Shown one piece after another: positions 1 to 11,083 of a stretch of DNA of 64,000 nucleotides (its first letter is position 1; the number at the start of each line of letters is the position of its first letter). The DNA comes from Sycobia sp. Sy_11. Lineage: Eukaryota > Arthropoda > Insecta > Hymenoptera > Epichrysomallidae. The stretch is taken from NCBI GenBank assembly GCA_018907035.1, contig JACCIC010000137.1, positions 1,116,001 to 1,180,000 of the forward strand, given 5' to 3'. Both the position numbers and the translations under genes were made by a program. Under the pieces are notes generated by a model. The model was not told where the DNA came from and ran no database searches. It saw only the letters and a list, made by a program, of their open reading frames with translations.

Positions 1-1278
1 AATCTACTTTCCTTGAGAAAATACGCGGAGCAGGGAATGGAAATTAGATTATATAATAAACAAATAAACATAATAGACCCAATAGCGCGAAAATCGATTA
101 TGTCAGGTAATTATGAATCACCGTTTTGGGTGATAAAGTCGAGACCGCGCAGAAACATAGAAGCAAGCAATTTAGCAGAAACAGAAACAAACAACCATCC
201 ATACAGCACTAGAAGCAAGAGTAGCACAGTGGAAAGCGTTGAGAAAGACGAAGCAACTAAAATCATTAATAGCATTGTAAATAAGGCTGCATCGGAAACA
301 GATAGAATAGATGATGTCGAGTCAAGTGCACTAGAAGACACCGGAAGAGACTCGGATCTCCTGGTGACTGCGAATGATAGGAAAGTGCATCTGCCTGCCG
401 ACAGCGTAAACATAGTTACTGTAGAAGCTCAAGATATCATTAATGTAAAAAGGGAAACAGACAAATCAAAATTAAGCGATGCCATGTTATGGCATTATAG
501 ATTAGGACATGCGTCCGGAAAATATATCGCAGAGTTTGTCAAGCAACACTTAAATTCCAGAATAGATTTAAAACAGGATGACTTACTAGAAGTCTCGAAT
601 TGCGAAGCATGTCTAATGGCCAAGAGCACGCGACTTCCGTTCAAGGAGAAGAGACAACGAGCCGATAAACCTCTTAAAATATTGCATGGAGATACAATGG
701 GATCGATATCGCCGCCTTCGCATCCCAAAGGATATAAGTTCATTTTAACTATTTTAGATGATTATTCGAGAGTAGCTATAGCCCATCCGCTTAGGCATAA
801 GAGCGAAGCCGCTGAGTATATAGAAAGATGCGTCAGGAGTATTAGAAATATTCTAGGAAAAGACGAGAAATTATGTTATTTGAGGTGCGACAAAGGAACC
901 GAATTCACAGGTTCCGAAACTGTACCATTACTTGATAGATTAGGTGCGGAACTACAGCTGGCCTGTCCAGACACTACGCAACACAACGGAGTTGCCGAGA
1001 GGTTCAATAGAACCATAGAAAACAAGGTAAGGACTATGATGTTGGATTCAGATCTTCCGACGAATTGTTGGGATCTGGCTGTTAAAACAGCCACATATAT
1101 CTATAACCGATCACCACACAAATCCATTAACTTTAGCATTCCCATAACTACACTCAAAAGGGGTTTTTTAAAATTGAAGCGCATAGGTGGAAAAGATTCG
1201 GCTGCGTCGCGTTCTTCCGTAAGCAGAGAGGAGGCGACTCGAAGTTTGGAGCCACCGGGATACGGGGTTTTCTTATAG
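1..1278 (+). pseudogene. copia Pol fragment: gag-pre-integrase and integrase core
   Basis: The fragment is open from the window edge to a stop at 1276-1278. The gag-pre-integrase/HHCC zinc region (about 480-640) shows WHYRLGHAS and later CEACLMAKSTRLPF, giving the H-H-C-C pattern. The integrase core follows with all three catalytic residues visible: D in HGDTMG (~690), D in RCDKGTEFTG (~890) and E in HNGVAERFNRT (~1000). From about 1145 the frame is wrong; the expected continuation (FGCVAFFRKQRGG) lies in another frame, so a frameshift separates the core from the C-terminal part. A further 1-bp deletion against copy 2 occurs near 1275. In the live element this enzyme would insert the cDNA into host DNA. 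Confidence 0.9.
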
Positions 1279-1301
1279 GATACAGCCCGTCGGGATATAC
1301 T

Positions 1302-1658
1302 TTGTTAGTTCCCGAAGAACAAAAATTATTTGAGTCTCGGGATGTTAAATTTATCGAGAAGCTAGTGTTTAGGGACTATTACGGAGGAAGCGAAAATAGT
1401 CAACTCAACTTTGAAAGCGTAAATAAAATAGGTAAGGTAGAGTCTCCAAACCCAAGGCCTGAACCGAGAAGAAGTACTCGAATAAAGCAGCAGACCGGGA
1501 ACATTGTATTTACGTTGAACAACGATCGATATGAACCGAACTCGGAAATAAAGTATCACTCCTTGTTGGCTAAGATTAATCGAGATCCGCAGACATATCG
1601 CGAGGCCGTGAATTCGACTAATGCGAACAACTGGGTTAAAGCAATTGATTGCGAATGA
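1302..1658 (+). pseudogene. copia Pol fragment: integrase C-terminus and linker to RT
   Basis: The fragment begins in the segment GYTLLVPEEQKLFESRDVKF, typical of the end of copia integrase, and runs through a basic linker (RRSTRIKQQTG) into the start of the RT region (NNWVKAID). It aligns with 44402-44776 of the complete copy. It is separated from the previous fragment by a 1-bp deletion and ends in TGA at 1656-1658, where copy 2 still reads a sense codon before its own stop. Confidence 0.85.
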
Positions 1659-1664
1659 AACTCC

Positions 1665-2247
1665 ATGGTAGAAAAGGACGTATTTAGCGAAATAAGTACC
1701 GATTTAATGTATAAACAGAACAGGAACCCGAATATTCTCGACTCGCGATGGGTGTTTCGACGCAAGATAGACAGTGTAGGTAACGTAACTTATAAAGCCA
1801 GATTGGTAATACGAGGTTTTAAAGATAGAAATAATTACGACGTCAGAGAGACTTATGCGCCAGTGTCTAGACTGACGCTAGTTAGATCATTTCTAGCCAT
1901 CGCTAATAAATTAGAACTTAATCTGAAACAGTTAGTCATCGAGACAGCTTTCTTGTACGGAGACATCGAAGAAGATATATATCTTCGAATGCCCGAGGGA
2001 TATCAGGCGTCCGAGCCGAACAAGGATAATATTTTAAAGCTTAAGAAGTCGCTTTACGGGTAAAAATTAGTCCTAAAGGTGGAACATAAAATTCACCGAA
2101 ATAATGAACAAATTGGGATATAAAACCGCTGATTCAGATCCGTGTTTGTTTGTCAGAACCGGTCAAAACGGCTTATACGCGTTGCTATTGTACGTCGATG
2201 ACATACTGATTATAGGGGAAAGAGAAAGCGAAATTGACGATCTTTAG
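1665..2247 (+). pseudogene. copia Pol fragment: reverse transcriptase palm/fingers
   Basis: Copia-type RT motifs are present: WVFRRKIDSVGNVTYKARLV, then ETYAPVSRLTLVRS, then IETAFLYGDIEEDIYLRMPEGY. The segment before ETAFLYG reads LVIETAFLYG, whereas copy 2 reads LDIETAFLYG, so the first catalytic Asp is Val here. After a 1-bp loss at about 2060 the frame shifts and continues with SDPCLFVRTGQNG and the catalytic YVDDILI box near 2190-2210. A stop lies at 2245-2247. This RT is certainly inactive. Confidence 0.88.
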
Positions 2248-2270
2248 ACAATCTAGCCAAAGAATTCAAG

Positions 2271-3155
2271 TTGAAACGCTTCGAAAATCCGACCGAATAC
2301 TTAGGAATAAATATCCGTCGCGACCGAATAAATAGAACCATTGCGCTGTCTCAGAGTAAATTTGTGGAGAAATTAATAAATCGATTTGGGTATCGAGACA
2401 TCAAAAGTAACAGAACGCCTATGAATATAGCCGTCGCCGCGGACGAACAAGGCAGAGATCGCGAAGAAGATAACGTAGGGGAAAGTAATAAAAATAACAC
2501 TAGATATAGTGAAACAGTAGGCTCATTACTCTACCTAGCTAACGCCACGCGACCCGATATTTCATATAGCGTGAATGTATTAAGTCGACACCAAGTGAAC
2601 CCGACGGAAGTAGAATGGGGTATGATTAAACGTGTTTTCGGATACTTAGCCGGTACATCTGACAGAGGTCTGATTTTTAGAGGAACCGGTAATAATCTAG
2701 AAGCATATTCCGATGCTAGCTTGTCGGATTGTAAGAATTCGTTAACAACGTGCGGACACCTGATCAGACTGTACGAGGATACTGTGGGTTGGAAGACTCA
2801 AAAACAACCCAGTGTGGCCTTGTCCACCTGTCAAGCCGAATACGTAGCCATGAGTCTCGCCTGTCAAGAGTTGATCTCCTTACACAACTCAGTTAAAGAA
2901 ATTTTAAATGTTAACTTATATCCGTTGCGCGTAAATTGCGACAATCAGGCCGCCCAATTCTGCGCTAAAACCGATGGCAACAATCGTCTCCGACACATGC
3001 TAAGCCGGAGAGAACACTACATTAAGGAATGGGTTCGGGATAATTTAGTAGAAATAAACTGGGTAAAGTCATCCGATCAATTAGCCGACATATTCATGAA
3101 AAGCCTGAAAACAGACTTACACTTTAGGATTACACAAGCCATACTGAATGATTGA
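2271..3155 (+). pseudogene. copia Pol fragment: RT thumb and RNase H
   Basis: A 294-codon open stretch. It starts in the RT thumb (NPTEYLGINIRRDRINRTIALSQSK) and continues into RNase H with LEAYSDASLSDCKNSLTTCG, KTQKQPSVALSTCQAEYVAM and LRVNCDNQAAQ, the usual copia RNase H acidic residues (D, E, D). It ends at the true Pol stop at 3153-3155, about 260 bp before the 3' LTR. This is the best preserved part of copy 1. Confidence 0.9.
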
Positions 3156-3400
3156 AATGATATAAATGTTTCAGATCCTGAAATCGAGGAAGAGAACTGG
3201 GACTAGCTCTGATTGAACAATGCAGTCAAAAGTCCAGCACCAGGTCCATACCTATACTGATCAGCCTAAAGAGAAACGAGATCAACAAGACGCATAATGT
3301 ATCAGAGCGAATAATGAAACAAGACGTATCGGAGTTATTTAAATATTATTAAATGATTAATTCGGTTATGAAATATGTATGTCGGTCGAAAGCTCCGGAC

Positions 3401-3414
3401 AAAACGAGAGAAAG
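3401..3414 (+). promoter_or_regulatory. polypurine tract of copia copy 1
   Basis: The purine-rich stretch AAAACGAGAGAAAG directly abuts the 3' LTR start TGTTGG. It matches the place and composition of a plus-strand primer site and corresponds to the purine run before the LTR of copy 2. Confidence 0.7.
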
Positions 3415-3661
3415 TGTTGGATTGTGCGTTTTCCCCGGCGCTTTCGCCCTATACTAATTGCTGCATTATGCGTGTAGTATATACACATGTGTGTCGCGCG
3501 CCGCTCGGACGCCTGCGGCGCTCCTCGCGGCTTTCATTCTTCCCGCTTTTACAGTTGTAGAGTACAGACGTGATTCTTTAGATCTGAATAAAGACCAGTA
3601 GATTTGTTAGCTTAATTAATATCTTTTCATTTACTATCCTTCCTATATATAAAATCCAACA
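3415..3661 (+). repeat. 3' LTR of copia copy 1
   Basis: The LTR runs from TGTTGG to CCAACA, perfect 6-bp inverted termini. A polyadenylation signal AATAAA is at 3587-3592. A GC-rich block around 3507-3530 (GCTCGGACGCCTGCGGCGCT) is shared almost exactly with the LTRs of the 38134-46752 element. The following 5 bp (ATTCG) would be the target duplication, but its partner is outside the window. Confidence 0.88.
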
Positions 3662-5081
3662 ATTCGTAAATATTTAATCTATAATTAATTAATTTTAATT
3701 TATTCGTTGGACTGGGAACTATAGTTTATTTTGCGTAGTATTCAATAAAAGCTGGTAAAATATACTATTTCTCAATATTTTTTAACCATGTAAATTACCA
3801 TAAACTTTTCAAACCCGGACCTGCAAGTAAATGTCAAAATAATTTTTAAATTATATTTTATAGCACTGTATTCTCGCATTATCAATAAGTGAGTGCATAG
3901 ACACGCTTTCAATAAGCAAATTTTCTTGAATAATAATAAGAAATAATTTTGAAACTTACACGAATTGGTGCTCATACATACGTATTTACATATACCTGAC
4001 TATGTAAGAATTTCAATATTTTCTTTTGTTTAAATTACAAACGATGATATCAATAAACTTTTAAAATAATTTTTGCAAACAGACTTATTTTTTAGACTAA
4101 GACGACTCAGACTTCTTAATTTTCGCTCAATCGTCCTGATAAAGGATATTATATACCCTGAGTATGTCGTGTAATTATATTGGAATTTTCTTCAAATATC
4201 TTACTCATATTCAAAGTAGAATTATTATATTTCTTTAAAATTTTCTCTTTAAATTAAAAATATCTGTATCTCTATTTAATTATTGTTTTTATTATCTCAA
4301 AAAATTAAAAGAAATACAAACATATATGTTTGTCATTAAAACAAAATTTAATGTTTGGTACGTTATATATTGCTTATTTTATTCATTTATTATCAATATC
4401 AAATAAAAATAAAAATAAAATTATTTTTTAATACCTAAATTAAATACAGATCTTTGTGCGCTGCGTTCCGTATATGCATAAACACACATATACACGTATA
4501 TACGAAATCCAGCTTACGAATATGTGAATTTATTTTAATTTTGTTTATAATATTGCTTGGTATCGCCTCTTCTTCATTTCATAATACTCCTCTCCCCTTT
4601 GTGACACTGCAGCCTGCTGCAGCTGCACCAGCTACTATATTACGCTTGCCCGCCCCTTCCCCCTCTTACCAGCCAGAACACTTATATTCGCTTGCACTGC
4701 CTGCACACGTATTTTTCTATTCGGACCTTGTCTTACAGAATCCTACCATTACCGATCCTAAACGGACCTTGTTCGCGGTTCTGCAGCAGAAAAAAGTTTT
4801 CCTAGTGGCGGTGTGATGGAACCAGATGCGCCTATGTCCCTAACAATCTCTATTCATCTCTGGTGATATGGACTCTGGCAATCTCTCCTTAATATCTCTA
4901 GTTCACATACATGTGAACAACTGTGTCTATATTGTGCGTACATTTCCGATATTTTGTATATCGTGTGAATGTAGCTAGTGTATTATATTTAGTTTTCTAT
5001 TTTTTTTTTTGTGAAATAAATAAACGATTATATTTTATACAAAACAGTTTTTATTTACAGTTCAATTTACAATTTATTCTA
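3662..5081. other. AT-rich DNA with no recognisable gene
   Basis: Mostly AT-rich sequence. A 120-codon open frame at 4454-4816 (+) has a hydrophobic N-terminal stretch and a Pro/Ala-rich middle but matches no family I know. A T-rich run followed by AATAAA near 5015-5023 could be a transcript or element end. No splice pattern or repeat border was found. Confidence 0.4.
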
Positions 5082-6590
5082 TCAACTTAGAAAGTTTATA
5101 ATAATTTTTATTATCTTTAGTATAGCTTTTGAAACTTTTTGATCCTTCTGAGAAATAGAATGAAGATTTATCATCACTTCATTGTTTCTAATAAATTCAT
5201 GTAATAAAATTAAATTTGATCAAATAATATATAGCTCAGTAACTTCTGTAATATCATTTATATACATAAGTTTTTACAATAGTCGTCATTCATCTGCATT
5301 AATACAATTTCCATAGATTTCACATTAACTCCAATATTTTTAATACGTTTCTCTTTAGCACTACGAGTACGTCTTCTAGTATTTTAAACTTCTAATCTAG
5401 CTTCTTTTGATGCATACTCAAAATCATAATCCTCTTCACTTGATGTAAGAGCATCTGAATGGTTGCCAACTGAATAAACAAAATAAAGTTACTTTTTACA
5501 AAATACTTTGTAAAGTAGTTATTTAAAACAAATATTGAGCAGATTAATGAACCTTGCTTGATATTTAATTATATCTTACTTTCTCCTTTATTACTTTTTA
5601 TTACCTTTTGACTAAATAAATTTGATATTAAACTGTAATATTTGTTCGAAATATTTATAAAAGAATTAAATATAGAAATAGTAGCTTAAAATAAATTATT
5701 TTTAATTAATTCAGTTATAATATTTAAATATTATTTTTACCCACGATTTATTTCTCATAATTTTTGTGAATATAATTAGATATATATGTATGAACATCAT
5801 TAAACTGTAAACCTGTTATAGTTTTCCTTAATTTAATTTTTACCATTTCACATTGATCTTTAAAACAGAATAAGGAATCAACATGAAATATTCACTTTTT
5901 GTACATCATTTTTGGTAGTTCATCATCTTTTCGTATCTAAAATAATTAAAACATTTTGAGTTTAAATTTCATATATATTAAAAAAGACATAACTTGCATA
6001 TTTTCAGTGACTTTGAGTAACATAATCAGAAAATTAATTTCTTTAGCTTAAATTGTCTTTTAGTAAACCACAATTTACTTCTATACAATAAAAGAAAAAA
6101 ACTTTTAAAATGATAGTGTTTATAAATATATAAGCAATAAAAATAAAATGATTAGCATTGCAACAATGCTTTAACTGATAATAATATTATATAATTATGT
6201 ATTAATTATATAGTTAAAATTGAAATTTATTTTGCACAAGAATCTAAGAAATTGAAGTAAACATTTACAGTAATACAAATTTATTGACATATTTACAATA
6301 AATATAGAATAATACAAGAATATGCAACATATATCAATCATACTTTAAATAGTATTTCTAACCTATTCTTAAATATTTTACGTAATAAAACTGTTTTTAG
6401 TTTCTAAGCTTAATTCTGTTCGTGTAGAATAGTTTTGCAGGCAAATTGTGCACATAATAATAATCCGAGAAAATTGGAAGTAATTCGCCACAAGTAGCTA
6501 ACACCTTCTACATATTTGCTGCAACATTTGGTAGTTCTTTAGATTTAACATAATGCGGTTTTAGATAAATAATATTTCAAAATATCAACA
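5082..6590 (-). pseudogene. decayed ZAD-type zinc-finger-associated protein gene, introns kept
   Basis: Three minus-strand blocks look like exons. Block A (about 6400-6590) reads ..ATCGELLPIFSDYYYVHNLP.., with one stop. Block B (5813-5936) starts after a TTTTAG acceptor, ends before GTTTAC and reads DDELPKMMYKK*IFHVDSLF followed by FKDQCEMVKIKLRK. Together A and B fit the ZAD domain, but the middle Cys pair is lost. Block C (5082-5469) follows a TTATTCAG acceptor. It has an acidic run (SSEEDYDFEY), a basic run (NTRRRTRSAKEKR), stops and a frameshift, and ends INFLS then TGA. Its tail loosely resembles the LEDGF/PSIP1 integrase-binding fold, a weak call. Retained introns argue against a processed copy; the stops argue for a dead gene. 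Confidence 0.5.
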
Positions 6591-7096
6591 GAAACTAAAC
6601 ATCTTCAATGAAAACGATAAAAACTCTCCAGCTCCCACACATGCCCATGTACAGATGCACTCTTTATTGACTGATCAAATCCGTAGTAGATCTCTGCTTC
6701 AACCTGTTTCAACCTGCTTCAACTCTGTTCCCAAAGTGAGAGGTCTAATATATAATTCTATGCATAAAACGTAAATAATAACGCAAAACGAAATTTACGA
6801 TTTATTCTTTTTCATTTCTGTTTGAATGGTTTATTGTGGCGTTGCGATCGTGGCGTGGAGCACTCTTAAAATAGAATAGAAGTATAATAATTTTTGTTCA
6901 GTCATTTTTAATATAGGCTTAATATAGAATAAAAGAAAAAGTTGTGTGGGGTTATCTCTCACATAGGTTAAGGTAGTAACATAAGTTGACCGGTAGAGCG
7001 CACTTCAGCATCATGTGCAAGCGCCGCAATATTAGATTTAGTCGAGCAAAGACTGTCGTAGAGGCCAGCAGCTAGTTAGCTCAGTAAACCAGCCTT

Positions 7097-7097
<1 letters not shown>

Positions 7098-7162
<65 letters not shown>
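7098..7162 (+). repeat. (AC)n microsatellite flanking the R1 element, 5' side
   Basis: About 32 uninterrupted AC dinucleotides end exactly where the R1 coding sequence starts (7163). This is the left half of the target microsatellite into which the element appears to have inserted. Confidence 0.95.
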
Positions 7163-7163
<1 letters not shown>

Positions 7164-9556
7164 CCCTCTGGATTGGTCAAAATAGGCAGGTACTAAAGCA
7201 GTCGAGTCATCGGAGCGAATTGATATCCTGGGCTAAATTACAAGAAATATACGTCTTTAGTGTATATGCTCCTCCAAGCTTGACGGACAAGCAGTTTGAA
7301 ATCCTTGTAGCTAAATTAGTTGATGAAGCCATGGACAAGAAACCATTATTAATCGGTGGCGATTTTAACGCGTGGTCCACAGCCTGGGGAAGCGCTTCAA
7401 CAAATAACAGAGGTAGTATGCTGCTTGATGGCCTTAATTCTCTTCAACTCCACGTGGTTAATAAGGGATCTGAATCCACTTTCATTAGGGGTGATAAACA
7501 ATCAGTCATTGATGTAACATTCGCCAGTGATGACTTGATTCAGCGGATCCTTAATTGGAGAGTAAGCGACCTTTACACCCACAGTGATCACAGGGCGATC
7601 TTGTATGAGATTGCAGAGAAGAAAGTAAAGAACAAGTGCAATGAGTGGATGCCCACACGGAAATGGAACATCAGATCGCTAGACTGTGAAGTGTTCGCCA
7701 CTATAATATCAGAACAGCGTTTAGAATATGGTGCACCAGGCCATCTGGCAAATGCACTCATGAAGCATATCTCTGAAGCATGTGATGCATCGATGACTAG
7801 GACTAAGAGCGGATTTAAACATCGTCAATCAAGTGAAATTGCAGAATTGCGCAATCAATGTCATCGCGCACGTAGACTTGCCCAAAGAGCCCGCACCCAT
7901 CGTGATACGTTTAATAGTTTATTTAAAGAAGCACAGAGAGCGCTTGTCAAGGCCATTAAGGCAAGCAAGCGTCGATGCTGGCTTGAACTGTGTGCAGAGG
8001 CCAACAATGACTTATGGGGACGACCATACAAAACAGTCATGGCACGATTGAGTAGGGCACCAATGCAACCCGCTAGCATGGTATTGATTGATAAGATTGT
8101 TTCCGCTCTCTTTCCCAGTGACATCCATGGGACTGTACTGCGCACGCAACACTCGGACGATATACCTCCTATAACAGAAATGGAGCTACATAATGCTTAC
8201 GCTAAGACTAGAGACCATGCTGCCCCTGGCCCTGATGGTATCCCTAATGCGGCAGTTAAGTTGGCAATACAGAAGAATCCAGCTATATTTCTAAAAGTAT
8301 ATAATGCTTTTCTTCTTGAGGGTATTTTTCCTGATTGCTGGAAAACTCAAAGGTTAGTCCTGTTACCTAAGGGCAATAAGCCACTTGATGATCCTTCATC
8401 ATACAGGCCGCTGTGTATGCTCGACACGGTAGGTAAAATATTTGAAAAAATAATATGTAGCCGACTGGAAGTATTCACTGAAGGATTGCACGGCTTATCC
8501 TCACGCCAATTTGGATTTCGGAAATCAAAATCAACAGTCGATGCCATTAAACTGGTAGTGTGTACCGCAAGAAATGCAATCAGTGGTAACAGATGGAAAG
8601 GTTGCACTAAACAGTCTTGTGCCATTGTCGCTCTAGATGTCAAGAATGCCTTTAATTCAGCACGCTGATCTTCTATTATGAAATCTCTTAAAGAGTTCGG
8701 AGTACCTGATTATCTACAGAATGTCGTGGCCAGCTGCTTTGAGAATAGGATAATATTATACCGAACGGATGAAGGAATTGTATCGCATAAGGTTACTGCG
8801 GGAGTCCCCCAGGGCTCGGTTATGGGACCTATATTGTAGAATATTATGTATGATGGCGTGTTGAGAATTCCACAACCGCCTGGTTCAATAAGAGTAGAGT
8901 ACGTCGACGATATCGCTGTAGTAGTGACGGCTAAGATCCTTGATGAACTCACTGAAAATGCCCATGGAAGAATCAGCAACATCAATAGATGGATTACGTC
9001 GTCTGGCCTACAATTAGCGGAGCACAAGACAGAAGTAGTTCTTGCCAGCAGTCGTAAGAAGGTAGATAGTATTACTCTTAAAGTTGGTAGCTGCCGCATT
9101 AGTTCTGCGCAATCTTTACGATACTTGGGTGTACAGCTTGATGCCAGGTTAAACTTCAAAGAGCATCTAAAGATATCTGGCGAAAAAGCGCAACGAGTTT
9201 CAGCTGCCTTGTGTCGGCTCATGCCTAACATTGGTGGCCCACGCCCACCCCAGAGGAAGCTATTAGCTTATGTTGTTCATTCCGTCAGCATGTATGCAGG
9301 ACCAATCTGGAATCATGCATGCGGAATTAAATCGTATTGTGAGCTGGCCATTGCGACCCGTCGTCGCTCCTGTATACGTATTATTAGTGGTTACAGGACA
9401 GTATCCACCGACGCTGCTGAGGTACTTGCCGAAATTCTTCCTTTCGATTTAGCTGCAGATGAACTGGCTAGGCTGCACAACATATGTAAGGCCTCAGTGG
9501 ATTCTCTACAAGGTGCTAAAAACGTGGAACGTGGAACTCACAACGTGAGCATTTGA
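7163..9556 (+). pseudogene. R1-clade ORF2: endonuclease plus reverse transcriptase
   Basis: One reading frame runs from the (AC)n junction to 9556 with two nonsense changes, TGA at 8666-8668 (NSAR*SSIM) and TAG at 8837-8839 (GPIL*NIMYD). Both are at positions where relatives have Trp. Endonuclease motifs are GGDFNAWSTAWGS (~7360) and THSDHRAI (~7580). RT motifs are APGPDGIPN, SSYRPLCMLDTVGKI, QFGFRKSKST, ALDVKNAFNSA, AGVPQGSVMGP and VEYVDDIAVV (YVDD instead of the usual YADD). The CCHC finger region expected near the end is absent and a deletion is seen near 9530-9546. The protein would nick the target and prime reverse transcription there. Confidence 0.88.
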
Positions 9557-9716
9557 TGAACATCATCAATAAGCCAATAAGACCAGAGAACATCCTATCA
9601 ATAATGCTGGAATCTTCTGAAAACTGGAAGGCAGTAGCCAGTTTCGCAAAAGAGGTGATGACCAAACTCAGAAATGCCGATAGAACTAGGCGAATGGCCC
9701 AGGATGAACTAGGCTA
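9546..9716 (+). pseudogene. R1-clade ORF2 C-terminal tail, frame-shifted
   Basis: Read in another frame, this stretch gives EHLMNIINKPIRPENILSI and LESSENWKAVASFAKEVM, then ends at TAG near 9714. It fits the tail of R1-type ORF2, which follows the CCHC finger. The finger itself has been deleted, so the tail joins directly to the end of the RT-side segment. Confidence 0.7.
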
Positions 9717-9829
9717 GCTGATTCTATTTTAAGATGCAGAGGACGAACACCGAACCCCTGATCACTTGTGTGGATGGGGGACGTAGGATAGTGTCATAAG
9801 AAGAGGAGCCGTATAGGCTAACTAACAGC

Positions 9830-9906
9830 CCCGCCGAAGTAATATTCCCGGATAGTTCCGGCGGGATGCTGGTTTCGAGAGGCCACTAGTGCAGAGCTTA
9901 CTCTGC
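9830..9906 (+). promoter_or_regulatory. two 3'-UTR hairpins of the R1 element
   Basis: Hairpin 1 spans 9830-9865: CCCGCCGAA pairs with TTCCGGCGGG with one bulged base. Hairpin 2 spans 9891-9906: GCAGAG, loop CTTA, CTCTGC. They lie just upstream of the 3' junction with (AC)n. In R1/R2-type elements the RT recognises structured 3'-UTR RNA; that role here is inference. Confidence 0.55.
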
Positions 9907-9917
9907 CCACGCCTAAT

Positions 9918-9920
<3 letters not shown>

Positions 9921-9962
<42 letters not shown>
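9921..9962 (+). repeat. (AC)n microsatellite flanking the R1 element, 3' side
   Basis: 21 AC units follow directly after the element end. This is the right half of the presumed target microsatellite. Confidence 0.95.
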
Positions 9963-9964
<2 letters not shown>

Positions 9965-10059
9965 GATTCTTTTTACATTACGAGGTCAGATAAATAATTC
10001 ATTCGACAAAATTAAAAAATTGAGTATATAACGTAAGTATATAACATAATATAACTCCG

Positions 10060-10626
10060 TTATATATATAAGTATATAACGGAGTCAACATGTTGATCGT
10101 TGACGAATTTTTTCAAATTGGGAAATAGAAAAAAGTAGCAGAGTGACATTTTCGGTGAATAGGGCGGTGGTGGTAACGTTGCGATGCCTTTAAACGCCAA
10201 AAACCGTGAGACGCTGAATGCACTATAGCAGTGAGCATCGCTGTGATGCAGTATCCAAGTCTTTGCGATCTCTACACGCACTCTGAGCACCCTTTTTCGT
10301 AACTTTTCGAGCACACTGCGGTAGAATACTTGATTTATAGTCTGTCCAGGTGGTACAAACTCTTTGTGAACCACCCCTTTGCTGTCGAAGAATCAAACGA
10401 ACATGATTTTCAATTTGGACTTGCTCATTCTCGCCCTCTTTAGCCTTGGCATTCCAGGGGACAGCCACTGTTTGCTCTGTCATTTAGTTTCGGGGTCATA
10501 TTGAAAGAACCAACTTTCATCAAGAGTAATAACTCGATCGAAAAGAATAGCGATGTTCATTCGGTCAGCTTTTTGCTCATATGAAAGGTTCTTCGGTACC
10601 ATCTTCGCGCACAACTTTTCATGGCG
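10060..10626 (-). pseudogene. mariner transposase fragment
   Basis: Minus-strand reading across two frames gives RHEKLCAKMVPKNLSYEQKA, then ITLDESWFFQYDPETK with a stop, then FDSKGVVHKEFVPPGQTINQ, then IAKTWILHHSDAHCYSAFS and YSPKMSLCYFFLFPNLKKF. These are standard mariner motifs. The first catalytic Asp (LDESW) is kept. The second site reads HHSDA where relatives have HHDNA, and the third (SPDLSPCDF in relatives) has lost both Asp. The N-terminal helix-turn-helix and the terminal repeats are missing. Confidence 0.85.
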
Positions 10627-10779
10627 AAATGTTTGATTAAAATTTTTCTAACTATTAAAATTAAAAATTGTACTTATGTTGACTATTCTGAATTAAATTA
10701 ATAAATATTTTTATCGGTCTTACAGTCTATATAATAGAATATATATATACTGGAATAATGACAGTCAGACTGCCTATGT

Positions 10780-10990
10780 TTCTCTTCACCTCCGTAGAAT
10801 CTGAAATAAAACTTATTATTACAATAAATTATATTAAAAATTAAAAATAAAAATAAAATAAAATTCATAATAAAATAAAAATAAAATTAAATTAATAATA
10901 AAATAAAAATAAACATGCAATTATAAATAAAATAAAAATAATAAAAGCAATATTCTATGTTAGTACAGGACAACCTGACTGATCCCGCCA
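10780..10990 (+). other. low-complexity AAAAT-rich DNA
   Basis: Repeated AATAAA/AAAATAAA words dominate 10840-10950. No gene is seen in the gap between the mariner and gypsy fragments. Confidence 0.6.
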
Positions 10991-11083
10991 TCTTAACTTT
11001 AGAACCACCTTGGTGTCCGACGTTTGGAACCGCTACGCTTCATCCTCAGGAACTAAACTGTTAGTTTAGTAGCTCAGGAACAG

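Larger units (their letters stand above)
1..3661 (+). mobile_element. Ty1/copia LTR retrotransposon, copy 1 (3' part, continues left of window)
   Basis: The order gag-pre-integrase, integrase, reverse transcriptase, RNase H, 3' LTR is that of Ty1/copia elements, since integrase precedes RT. The coding sequence is open at base 1, so the 5' LTR, gag and protease lie outside the window. The element ends in an LTR at 3415-3661. At protein level it is closely related to the complete copia at 38134-46752, but the LTRs differ (TGTTGG..CCAACA against TGTTAG..CTAACA), so the two belong to sister families. Several frameshifts and stops mean this copy cannot make an intact Pol. Confidence 0.93.
7163..9920 (+). 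mobile_element. R1-clade non-LTR retrotransposon, 5'-truncated, inserted in (AC)n (Waldo-like)
   Basis: The element holds an APE-type endonuclease, RT and an R1-like C-terminus, then a 3' UTR with two hairpins and ...CCTAATAA just before (AC)n. It is truncated at its 5' end inside the endonuclease domain and sits between (AC)n tracts on both sides. Known R1-clade Waldo elements target ACAY-type repeats, so this placement supports the same targeting. No poly(A) tail is present. Confidence 0.88.

Noticed and set aside
4454..4816. 120-codon open frame with a hydrophobic start
   Set aside because: It looks like a signal peptide or membrane segment, but there is no homology, no splice context and the composition is biased, so I did not call a gene.
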